Below are positions 47,243 to 54,663 of a DNA stretch of 64,000 bases, in pieces. Location: NCBI GenBank assembly GCA_020632955.1, contig JACKEO010000017.1, forward strand, positions 24,108 through 88,107, in the 5' to 3' direction. The stretch comes from Alphaproteobacteria bacterium (GTDB lineage Bacteria; Myxococcota_A; UBA796; GCA-2862545). The notes under the pieces were generated by a model, which was not told the DNA's origin, did not search any database, and was given only the letters and a program-made list of their open reading frames with translations. The stretch's first letter is position 1, and each line of letters opens with the position of its first letter. The position numbers and the translations under genes are program-made.

Positions 47243-47956
47243 TCAGCCCTTCGGGCCGAAGCCGAAGGACACCGTGAGCCCCAGATCGACCACCGTGCCG
47301 TACCCGGTGAACCGCGGGTTCGCGTCGAGCTGGACGGACAGGATCCACACGTCGAAGCCGATGCCCGCGAGCACGTCCATCTCGTCGCCGAAGCCCGCCA
47401 CCTCCGACCGCGCCCAGTCGCGGCTGGCCCGGGAGGTGTCGGTGACGAAGAACCAGGGCTGGACCCCTCCGATCAGGTAGACCACCGCGAGGCGGAGCTT
47501 GCCCATGATCGGCACGCCGAGCGACCAGGCCTCGCCCACCCAGGCGCCGTCGCGGGAGGTGTCGTCCCCCCGCACGTCCAGACCCGTGAGGATCGACAGG
47601 CCGAAGAGGTTGCTGCCCCGCGTGCCGAAGCGCGGGCCCACGCGGGCCCCGCCCACGAACTGCCAGCCCTGCCAGGGACCGCCGAAGACGTAGCGACCAC
47701 TCGTGTGCACGTCGCCCTCGGCGCCCGCCGGCAGTCGGAGCATCCAGCCCCACCGCGCCTTGGCCCCGAGCCCGCCGCTCGCCCGCCAGTCCGCGTCCTC
47801 GCGCTCCTGGTGCACCAGGATGGGCAGCGTGGGCCCGATCTGCACGCCGTGGTGGAAGACCTTGCCGGGCGTGGCCGGGGCCTTGCCGGCCCAGGCCGCG
47901 GGCGCAGCGACCATGCAGGCAGCCAGGACGACCAGGTGCAGCATGCGACGGGTCAC
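47243..47956 (-). CDS. Predicted outer-membrane beta-barrel protein
   Basis: 237 residues from the GTG at 47956 (GGGAG five bases upstream), which gives the signal peptide MTRRMLHLVVLAACMVAAPAAWA; starting at the ATG 47944 would drop its Arg pair. The mature part alternates polar and hydrophobic residues in short strands (SGRYVFGGPWQGWQFVGGARVGPRFG; GKLRLAVVYLIGG; VDLGLTVSFGFGPKG) and ends near an aromatic, as in 8-10-strand barrels. No family can be named. Confidence 0.75.
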   Translation of the reverse strand: MTRRMLHLVVLAACMVAAPAAWAGKAPATPGKVFHHGVQIGPTLPILVHQEREDADWRASGGLGAKARWGWMLRLPAGAEGDVHTSGRYVFGGPWQGWQFVGGARVGPRFGTRGSNLFGLSILTGLDVRGDDTSRDGAWVGEAWSLGVPIMGKLRLAVVYLIGGVQPWFFVTDTSRASRDWARSEVAGFGDEMDVLAGIGFDVWILSVQLDANPRFTGYGTVVDLGLTVSFGFGPKG

Positions 47957-48066
47957 GCGGGCTCCCGGGGTGGCGCTCCCACCAGCTATCCGGTGCCCCG
48001 GAGCGCGCCCTTCCGCGCGACGACCCGCGACGGGGTCGGGATCGTCCCCGCCCCCCGACACCTCCC

Positions 48067-48101
48067 GGTTGCCTCGATCGCACGGACGAGGGTTGCCTCG
48101 A
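48067..48101 (+). repeat. Direct repeat GGTTGCCTCGA upstream of the PNGase-like gene
   Basis: Two exact 11-base copies (48067-48077 and 48091-48101), 24 bp apart start to start, ending 20 bp before the TAGGCT element. The spacing of just over two helical turns suits a dimeric activator, but chance cannot be excluded. Confidence 0.35.
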
Positions 48102-48121
48102 CGCCGCGCGGCCGCGCCGGG

Positions 48122-48127
48122 TAGGCT
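48122..48127 (+). promoter_or_regulatory. Candidate -10 element of the PNGase F-like gene
   Basis: TAGGCT, 27 nt before the GTG at 48155. No TTGACA-like -35 at the normal distance; the nearest TTGCCT is 23 bp upstream. Confidence 0.45.
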
Positions 48128-48154
48128 CGCCGGCCGTCGTGCCCTGGAGGCCCC

Positions 48155-49924
48155 GTGCGCACGCTCGCTCCCCTGCTGCTGCTGGCCTGCGCCACCGGGC
48201 CCACGGCCACGGACGACACCGACACCGACGCGGCCACGGGCTTCTGCGCCGCCGAGGGCCTGCCCGTGGTGGAGCTCGTGACGAAGGGCGACTTCGGCAT
48301 CGGCCGCGAGGCCCTCGCGCGCCCCTTCACGGTGCCCACCCTCGGCGGCGACTGGGCGCTCGAGGCCCACTGGACCGGCTGCGACGTCTACCTGTTCGTC
48401 CCCGACAAGGACGCCAGCGGCCAGCAGTTCGCGGGCTCGGTCTTCGACGACGACCACCGCAAGCTCCTGCGCGCGTTGCCTCGCAACACCCACGTCTTCT
48501 TCTTCGCCGACGAGGACGGTGCGAAGGCCACGGTCACCGCCCTGAAGGAGACCTACGAGGGCGTGCTCGCCAAGCTGCCGGAGGAGGAGGCCGCCCACTG
48601 GCGCGACCGCCTCCACTACGTGTCGAAGCGCATCTCGAAGGTGGGCGGCTGGCTGGCCGACCACTGGGATCGCACGGAGTACGGCTTCCTCGTCGACCGG
48701 TCGCAGCACCTCCGCGACGTGGGCTCCCTGGGCGATCCCGAGCGCTTCGACCAGTCCGTGGGCTGGTTCGCGCCCAACCTCTCCTTCGCCGCCAACGAGG
48801 TGGTGTACGCGAACTTCCTGGCGGCGCGGCAGGCGCGGCTCGACGCCCAGGACGACGTCACCCTCGTGCCGGTGATCACCGAGGAGCTGGTGGGCGGCAA
48901 GACCCTCGACCTCACCCTGCCGCCCGCGGCCACCATGGCGGGCTTCGACACCCTGGAGCTCGACGTCACCCAGCGCTGCGCCGGCGAGGACGGCGACCGC
49001 GGCCCCCGGGAGTTCGGCACCTGCCCGGCCTGGGACTACCTCGCCTACCTCGACCAGTGCGGCATCCCCGTGGCCGACCCCGACCCCGCCGCCACGCAGG
49101 CCTGCCAGCCCAAGGTGGACGGCGACAGCCCCGTGCCCGCCGAGACCCAGGCCTGCAGCTGCACGGCCCCCGGCGGCGCCGTCGTGGAGGCCACCCAGAC
49201 CTGCAAGGCCGACGGCAGCGGCTTCGGTGCCTGCGCCTGCCCCTGCGTGGAGCTGGGCCGCTGGATCACCACCTACCACCGGGAGGGACGCTGGATCTGG
49301 GACGTGAGCCACGCGCTGGCCACCCTGGGCGACGGCGGCACCCAGCGCCTGCGCTACCGCGGCGGCAACACCTACCTCACCTCGGTGGACCTCCGCCTGT
49401 CGACGCGCCGTGACCTCGGACGTCCGGCCGAGCGCATCCCGCTCTTCACCGGGGGCGCCTTCAACAAGGCCTACAACGACGGCCGCGATCCGGTCACCGT
49501 CACCATCCCGGCCGACGCCACCCACGTGGAGCTGGTGGCGGTGGTGAGCGGGCACGGCTTCGGCAAGGACCTCGCGAACTGCGCGGAGTTCTGCAACCAC
49601 ACCCACCACTTCACCGTGGGTGGCCAGGAGCACGTGGTCGAGCACCCCGAGGCCGACGACCAGCTGGGCTGCGTGGCCCAGGTGGAGGACGGCACGGTGC
49701 CCAACCAGTTCGGCACCTGGTTCCTCGGGCGCGGCGGCTGGTGCCCCGGCAAGGAGGTGGTCCCCTGGGTCTTCGACCTCGACGACGACGTCACGCCCGG
49801 CCAGCCCGTCACCATCACCTACGAGGGCCGGCTCGCGGGGCAGGCGTACGACCCGACGCCGCGGGATGGAGATGGCTTCGGGGCGCGGATCGATCTCGAC
49901 AGCTTCCTGGTGATCTGGCGCTGA
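48155..49924 (+). CDS. PNGase F-like (peptide-N-glycosidase) lipoprotein
   Basis: 589 residues. Signal MRTLAPLLLLAC and a DDTDTD linker. Residues ~225-345 and ~370-585 resemble the two jelly-roll domains of Elizabethkingia PNGase F: LELDVTQRC...CPAWDYLAYL in the first, and VSGHGFGKDLANCAEFCNHTHHFTVGG with GTWFLGRGGWCPGKEVVPW in the second, a strong signature of the PNGase F C-terminal domain. The enzyme removes N-glycans from Asn in glycoproteins, a plausible tool for a predatory or saprophytic bacterium. An inserted Cys-rich stretch (~310-370) is unusual. The last 33 codons are near-identical to those at 51799-51922. Confidence 0.87.
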   Translation: MRTLAPLLLLACATGPTATDDTDTDAATGFCAAEGLPVVELVTKGDFGIGREALARPFTVPTLGGDWALEAHWTGCDVYLFVPDKDASGQQFAGSVFDDDHRKLLRALPRNTHVFFFADEDGAKATVTALKETYEGVLAKLPEEEAAHWRDRLHYVSKRISKVGGWLADHWDRTEYGFLVDRSQHLRDVGSLGDPERFDQSVGWFAPNLSFAANEVVYANFLAARQARLDAQDDVTLVPVITEELVGGKTLDLTLPPAATMAGFDTLELDVTQRCAGEDGDRGPREFGTCPAWDYLAYLDQCGIPVADPDPAATQACQPKVDGDSPVPAETQACSCTAPGGAVVEATQTCKADGSGFGACACPCVELGRWITTYHREGRWIWDVSHALATLGDGGTQRLRYRGGNTYLTSVDLRLSTRRDLGRPAERIPLFTGGAFNKAYNDGRDPVTVTIPADATHVELVAVVSGHGFGKDLANCAEFCNHTHHFTVGGQEHVVEHPEADDQLGCVAQVEDGTVPNQFGTWFLGRGGWCPGKEVVPWVFDLDDDVTPGQPVTITYEGRLAGQAYDPTPRDGDGFGARIDLDSFLVIWR

Positions 49925-49926
49925 CG
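49801..49926 (+). repeat. Direct repeat, copy 1 (3' end of the PNGase-like gene)
   Basis: By eye 124 of 126 bases match 51799-51924, exactly 1998 bp downstream in the same orientation. Similarity stops just after the stop codon. Confidence 0.9.
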
Positions 49927-51330
49927 GAGGGCGTCGCCAACACCGAACCGGGTGCGCGCACGTCGTCGCCGCAAGCAACCAACCCACGTGGCCAGACACA
50001 CCACGAGACCGGCGGGTGCGCCCCGACGCCGCAGCGCACACCCGCAGGCCGCCGCCTCCGGCGCGGCAATCCCGGTTTCGGGATCGACGCCCGACACCTG
50101 GGCGCGAACGGGCAGGTCGACCACGGGGTTCCAGGGGTCCGTGGACTCGAGTCGCAGCACGGAGCCCGACTCCACCCAGCCCCGAGACACCGGTGTCAGG
50201 TCGAGCACGGTCTGGCTCCGCTCCGGCACCACCGCGCGCGAAGACGGTCCGTCACCGTCGTCACGCGCCACCGTCGCCGCAACGTGCAGACTGGCGTCGC
50301 CCGCGTTCCTCAGCTCCACCGGAATCGACACGTCATCGCCACTGACGAGCACGCTCCCTACTTCGGTCTCCGACAGGGCCAGGATGGGCATCGGGTGTTC
50401 GGCGCGGGTCGGCCCGTAGTCCAAGGGCAAGGACACCCTGATGTTCTCGCCGGGATCGAAACCACGGAAATCCGATGGCACGGGCCCGAGCACGAAGCCG
50501 GTGTCGAGCCGGAACTCACCGGCCTCCCCCACGGCGAGCACCCCCTGGATCCGTACGACGTGCAGAGTCCAGATCTGGAGCACCGGCTGCTGGCGGAATC
50601 GGACGTCGAGCACGACGGTCGGCGTGGGCTGGCCGAGCTGGACGAGAGGTCCGAGGGTGAGCAGGCCGACTGGAGAGAGCAGGTGGTGGAGGGGCGGGAC
50701 CTCGACCTGGACCCACAGCGACACCCTGGAGCTCGCCGTGCCGTGGAAGCTCATCGGGTCGGATGGGGTTGCGAGCTGCATCTCGAGGACGCCGGTGTCG
50801 ACGTGCGCGCCCAGGAATGGAGCCTGCTCGATCGGGTAGGCGTCCACGTAGGCGTCCTCGCCTCCGACCACCGGCGAGAACGCGGGCGACTCGACGCGGG
50901 CGACGAAGGGGCCACCACGCAGGCTTCCATGGTCGGTCCTCTGACCGGCAGGTGTGTTCCGATACACGGCGAAGTGCACCGTTGGCGTGACCTCGATGTG
51001 CACGACAACGGAACCACTCTCCGAGACGCCCCGCATCTGGGACCAGGCAATTCCGGGGGGCGTTCCCTCCCAGTGGAGCGCGCTGCGGACCCCGGCGGCG
51101 AACTCTGCACCGACCACGAGGTCGCCTCCCATGCGAGCCTCCACGTTGAAGTCGCCATCGCCCTGACGAGCGAACGTGTACTCGCTCATCCACCCGGAGA
51201 GCTCGTCCGACCACGTGTGCAGCGAAACGGCGGCCGTGCTGTGCCGGTGGGTGTCGATCCCTTGATCCGCGGTGTCCTGCGCGCGGGCGCGCACCGTGGT
51301 GACGAGCACGCACGCGACGCCGAGACACAC
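49819..51330 (-). CDS. Secreted MYXO-CTERM protein with an abnormal C-terminal extension
   Basis: 503 residues from the GTG at 51330; upstream GTGs are in frame but would give a long Arg-rich head. Signal-like CLGVACVLVTTVRARAQ. Two long beta-rich regions follow (FNVEARMGGDLVVGAEF; LQIWTLHVVRIQGVLAV), then an ASH-like domain LVSGDDVSIPVELRNAGDASLHV and LRLESTDPWNPVVDLPV. This matches the domain of the 61774-63072 protein, so the two are paralogues. The tail has ACGCALRRRG, a hydrophobic stretch and GCLRRRRAR, a MYXO-CTERM. Normally the protein ends here, but the frame runs on for ~40 residues antisense to the PNGase 3' end, suggesting a lost stop. Codon third positions look less G/C-biased than in neighbours. 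Confidence 0.75.
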   Translation of the reverse strand: MCLGVACVLVTTVRARAQDTADQGIDTHRHSTAAVSLHTWSDELSGWMSEYTFARQGDGDFNVEARMGGDLVVGAEFAAGVRSALHWEGTPPGIAWSQMRGVSESGSVVVHIEVTPTVHFAVYRNTPAGQRTDHGSLRGGPFVARVESPAFSPVVGGEDAYVDAYPIEQAPFLGAHVDTGVLEMQLATPSDPMSFHGTASSRVSLWVQVEVPPLHHLLSPVGLLTLGPLVQLGQPTPTVVLDVRFRQQPVLQIWTLHVVRIQGVLAVGEAGEFRLDTGFVLGPVPSDFRGFDPGENIRVSLPLDYGPTRAEHPMPILALSETEVGSVLVSGDDVSIPVELRNAGDASLHVAATVARDDGDGPSSRAVVPERSQTVLDLTPVSRGWVESGSVLRLESTDPWNPVVDLPVRAQVSGVDPETGIAAPEAAACGCALRRRGAPAGLVVCLATWVGCLRRRRARTRFGVGDALRQRQITRKLSRSIRAPKPSPSRGVGSYACPASRPS

Positions 51331-51403
51331 GCGTCGCCACCTCGCAGATGCAACGCGAGGCGCATGGCGTACCCGACACGGACCCCGTCGCTGACGACCG
51401 CGT

Positions 51404-51429
51404 GAGGCCGTGCGAGGGCGCACGGCCTC
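51404..51429 (-). terminator. Perfect 11-bp hairpin between gene remnant and MYXO-CTERM gene
   Basis: GAGGCCGTGCG and its exact complement around a 4-nt AGGG loop. It sits directly after the remnant's TGA (51433-51431, minus strand) and before the 503-residue gene's start. No T run follows, so a terminator is likely but unproven. Confidence 0.5.
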
Positions 51430-51430
51430 C

Positions 51431-51715
51431 TCACGGCGGCACACACTGGCTCCCCTCGTACTCGCCGGCGGGGTCCATGGACACCTCCAACGAACCGCAG
51501 CAGGCAGTGTTGCTGCTCACGATGGCCCCACCGGGCGGGGCCGCCGGGCACGAGCCCGGGCTGCCGTACCCGTCGGCGCTGAGGAAGTGGGAGGAGCCAC
51601 CGGACACCATGACCGCTACGGTGAACCTACACGAGCGACTCTCCGCTCACCAGGAAGGCCCGATATCGAACATGACTTCGACGGCAGTGTACAGCGTCAC
51701 CGCTCGGCTGCGGTG
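51431..51715 (-). pseudogene. Truncated remnant of an unknown secreted or surface protein gene
   Basis: The minus strand reads AVTLYTAVEVMFDIGPSW, then an in-frame TGA at 51649-51647, then AESRSCRFTVAVMVSGGSS and on through YGSPGSCPAAPPGGA, NTACCGSLEVSMDPAGEYEGSQCVPP to a TGA at 51433-51431. Strand-like segments, four Cys and a proper stop look like the end of a real beta-rich protein. There is no start codon with a Shine-Dalgarno, and the 5' side stops where the PNGase-like fragment begins. It could instead be a short ORF from the ATG at 51610, but the inner stop and abrupt 5' end favour a relic. Confidence 0.5.
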
Positions 51716-51922
51716 GGCCACGCGCACGTCGGCGAGCACCCCGAGGCCGAGGACGAGCTGGCCTGCGTCGCCCAGGTGCAGGACGGCACGGTGCCCAACC
51801 AGCCCGTCACCATCACCTACGAGGGCCGGCTCGCGGGGCAGGCGTACGACCCGACGCCCCGGGATGGAGATGGCTTCGGCGCGCGGATCGATCTCGACAG
51901 CTTCCTGGTGATCTGGCGCTGA
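51716..51922 (+). pseudogene. PNGase F-like gene fragment (C-terminal residues only, internal deletion)
   Basis: Codons 51716-51922 align with residues 490-589 of the PNGase-like protein at 48155-49924, but lack residues 519-550. The 96-bp gap falls exactly between two CCAG tetranucleotides of the intact gene (49705-49708 and 49801-49804) and keeps the frame. The first 87 bases agree at about 78 positions; the last 126 at 124. The stop codon is retained. No signal peptide, start or upstream domains exist, and the missing block contains the GRGGWCPG signature, so it cannot be active. Confidence 0.85.
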
Positions 51923-51924
51923 CG
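51799..51924 (+). repeat. Direct repeat, copy 2 (inside the PNGase fragment)
   Basis: Partner of 49801-49926, with two mismatches seen (at the positions equivalent to 49861 and about 49881). Confidence 0.9.
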
Positions 51925-52012
51925 CCGGTCGCGCGGTGCCCGGAGGGAGCACGCGCGTACAACAGGTCTGCAACACGTCCACCCACGCCTTCGTGCCCGC
52001 AGACGCATCTGG

Positions 52013-52018
52013 TACCGT
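52013..52018 (+). promoter_or_regulatory. Candidate -10 element of the CBM2 anchor-protein gene
   Basis: TACCGT, 33 nt before the ATG at 52052. Confidence 0.35.
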
Positions 52019-52051
52019 CGTCCTTCTCGCGTGACACCGGGGGAGGCCGCG

Positions 52052-54580
52052 ATGTGGGGACGATGGCTGGGAGGATGCCTGCTCGGTACCGCGCTGCTGG
52101 CGGCGCCAGCGGCGCATGGGGCGCGGCTCTCGGCGGCGCCGCAGATCCGCGACGTGGACTGGGGCAGCGACGCACCGGGGGCGCGCGTGATCTGCGGTCC
52201 CCGCGAGCAGACGGCGATCTGCACCACGGGACCCTACGAGTCGCTGATCTTCAACCCCCCCCTCCCGAGCGCCACGCGGGGCACCGAGCTGTTCGTGGTG
52301 GGCGCCGACGTGCCGTACCTGTCGTCGGACGGCGGGCGACTGGAGCTCCTTGGTGTGGACTTCGCGAACGGCGACTTCGACGACGACGTCGTGTGGACCG
52401 GGGAGCTCGAGGTGCTGCTCACCTTCGAGACCGACGAGGGCGAGGTCTTCGAGCACGAGCTCGTGATCCCCTGGTCCAAGTCGGCGAGCCGCGTCGACGA
52501 CCAGGGCTTCGAGGTGGTGGACCTGCACCTCGGCGTGGAGGCACCCTTCCACCTGGTGTTCGAGACCGGGACCTACGTGTACGACCTCGAGATCGAGCCG
52601 TTCTCCCGGTGGGTGACGAGCTCCCGCCTCGAGGTCTTCAGCGACCTCGTCGTCCGCGAGTCGACGTCCATGGCGTTCCAGCTGCGCGCGGAGCTCGGCA
52701 AGCGGGCGCGCTGCGAGGATCGCGGCGGCGACACCGACGGCGACCTCGTGTGCGACGACGTCGACCAGTGTCCCGGCGAGGACGACGCCCGCGACGACGA
52801 CGGCGACGGCATCCCGGACGCGTGCGACGCGGAGGTGGCGGGCGTCGGCGTGGAGCTGACCGCCTCCTTCCCCGACATCTCGATCGACACGGCGTCCGGC
52901 ACCCCTTGGGGCTGTCCCTACGCGGCGGCGACGCCGGACCCGGACTGCGCCGGCGAGGTGGACGCAGACTACTCCTTCATGGGGTTCCGGTTCTTCTCGG
53001 GCTTCTACCTGCGCCACCGCGGCAGGCTCAGCCCGTCCCCCCGCGCGGCGGTCGCCCCGCTGGGCACGCCCTTCCCGCTCGCCAACCTCCGCGCGATCCG
53101 CCCGCTCCCGAACGACTTCACGGACTACGAGGCGGAGCTGGACGTCTCGCTGCCCGGCACCGTGCCCGCGGGACCCACGACCATCCGCTTCGGCTTCGAC
53201 ACCACCCGGCTCGAGGGCGACCGCATGCGCCTCACGGTGGTGGACGCCGCTCCGTCCGTCCTCGTCTTCGAAGGCCCCACGCGGCGCTACACCCTCGAGG
53301 TGCTGGGCATGGTGCACACGGGCTCCGGCGACGCCTACTACGACGAGATCGACATCGACCCCAGCGCCCGCATCAACCGCGCGAACGCCGCGAGCGGCGA
53401 CCTCATCGCCGTCCTCACCGAGGAGGTCCTCTGCGACGACGCCGACGGCGACCTCGTCTGCGACGAGGACGACGTCTGCCCCAGCGTGGCCACCCCGGCC
53501 GACGGCGACTGGCTCGCCGGTGCGAACGAGGCGAACGCCACGGTGTTCGGTGGCGTGGCCTTCCGCGGCGTGGTCCAGGGTGCCCTCGCCGCGGCAGGTG
53601 ACGTGCAGCTCACCGACTTCCAGGTGGGCGCCACGGGCAGCCCCCTCGCCGCCTCGGCCGGGGGCACGCTCACCGCGCGACGCGGCACCTTCGGCACCGC
53701 CATCGCCGCCACGGCGGTCGATCTCGACGGCACCGTGGCCTTCGCCGACGGATCGGGCGTGGTGGCGGGGCCCCTGCCTGACCTCGACGCCCTCGAGACC
53801 CACGTCGGCTTCCTCTCGGCCGATCTCGCCACCCTCCCCGTGAACGGCGCCGTCGCGGTGGCGTCCTGGGGCGCGGTGACGCTCACCGGCACCGATCCGG
53901 TGCTCGACGTCTTCGCGCTCACGGCCAGCCAGGTCTCCCGCATGAACGGCCTCACGGTGGACGTGCCGCCCGGCGCCGCGGTGGTCATCGAGGTGTCGGG
54001 CAGCGGGCCCACCTTCTCGGGCTTCAGCACCACCCTGCGCGGAGCCGACGCGGGGCGCATCCTCTGGCACCTGCCGGCGGCCTCCGCCGCCCGGGTGCGG
54101 GGCGCCACCCTGCCCGGCACGCTGCTTGCGCCCTACGCCGCCGTCGACCTCGACTGGGGCACGGTGGACGGACGGCTGATCGCCGCCAGCCTCACCGGGC
54201 GCGGCACGGTGCACGATCGCTCCTTCGCGGGCGAGGTGTGCGCCGAGGTGGAGGTGCCCGACACCAGCCCCCGCTGCGCCGTGGCCTACCGCATCGACAA
54301 CAGCTGGGGCACGGGCTTCACCGCCACCGTCACCTTCACCAACGAGGGCCCCATGGTCAGCGGCTGGGAGGCGGGCTGGCGCTTCACCCAGGGCGAGCGC
54401 ATCGTGAACTCCTGGAACGTCAGCACGCGGCAGGCCGGTGCCACGGTCACGGCGAGGGACGTGGGCTGGAACGGCCACGTGCCCACCGGCGGCAGCGTCA
54501 GCTTCGGCTTCCAGGGTCGAGGCTCACCGGCCGCGCTGGCGGACGTGACCTTCGCGGGCGCGACCTGCAGGATGCCCTAG
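52052..54580 (+). CDS. Large secreted protein: choice-of-anchor-type domains, Asp repeats, C-terminal CBM2-like module
   Basis: 842 residues with GGGAGG five bases before the ATG. Signal peptide (MWGRWLGGCLLGTALLAAPAAHG). Residues ~40-220 and ~265-450 are two beta-sandwich domains resembling choice-of-anchor K repeats. Each is followed by a thrombospondin-type DTDGDLVCDDVDQCPG / DADGDLVCDEDDVCPS motif. Residues ~470-730 resemble choice-of-anchor A (FTLTASQ-like; LPGTLLAPYAAVDLDWGTVDGRLIAASL). The last ~100 residues match a CBM2: CAVAYRIDNSWGTGFTATVTFTNEGP, SGWEAGWRFTQGERIVNSWN, WNGHVPTGGSVSFGFQG. It probably binds cellulose, chitin or another polysaccharide. No catalytic domain is visible. 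Confidence 0.87.
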   Translation: MWGRWLGGCLLGTALLAAPAAHGARLSAAPQIRDVDWGSDAPGARVICGPREQTAICTTGPYESLIFNPPLPSATRGTELFVVGADVPYLSSDGGRLELLGVDFANGDFDDDVVWTGELEVLLTFETDEGEVFEHELVIPWSKSASRVDDQGFEVVDLHLGVEAPFHLVFETGTYVYDLEIEPFSRWVTSSRLEVFSDLVVRESTSMAFQLRAELGKRARCEDRGGDTDGDLVCDDVDQCPGEDDARDDDGDGIPDACDAEVAGVGVELTASFPDISIDTASGTPWGCPYAAATPDPDCAGEVDADYSFMGFRFFSGFYLRHRGRLSPSPRAAVAPLGTPFPLANLRAIRPLPNDFTDYEAELDVSLPGTVPAGPTTIRFGFDTTRLEGDRMRLTVVDAAPSVLVFEGPTRRYTLEVLGMVHTGSGDAYYDEIDIDPSARINRANAASGDLIAVLTEEVLCDDADGDLVCDEDDVCPSVATPADGDWLAGANEANATVFGGVAFRGVVQGALAAAGDVQLTDFQVGATGSPLAASAGGTLTARRGTFGTAIAATAVDLDGTVAFADGSGVVAGPLPDLDALETHVGFLSADLATLPVNGAVAVASWGAVTLTGTDPVLDVFALTASQVSRMNGLTVDVPPGAAVVIEVSGSGPTFSGFSTTLRGADAGRILWHLPAASAARVRGATLPGTLLAPYAAVDLDWGTVDGRLIAASLTGRGTVHDRSFAGEVCAEVEVPDTSPRCAVAYRIDNSWGTGFTATVTFTNEGPMVSGWEAGWRFTQGERIVNSWNVSTRQAGATVTARDVGWNGHVPTGGSVSFGFQGRGSPAALADVTFAGATCRMP

Positions 54581-54634
54581 GCCCAGGCCCAGGCCCACCA
54601 CGGCATGCAGGCAAGCTTGCGCCCCCTCCCTCCG

Positions 54635-54640
54635 TAGGGT
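54635..54640 (+). promoter_or_regulatory. Candidate -10 element of the ABC transporter operon
   Basis: TAGGGT, 23 nt before the ATG at 54664; a GCAAGCTTGC palindrome lies just upstream (54611-54620). Confidence 0.4.
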
Positions 54641-54663
54641 GGAGTGCGTTCGGGGAACCCACC

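Noticed and set aside
51410..51922. 170-residue plus-strand frame containing the PNGase fragment as a real gene
   Set aside because: The part before 51716 does not look coding, and it lacks a signal peptide and ribosome site; only the tail matches the PNGase-like protein.
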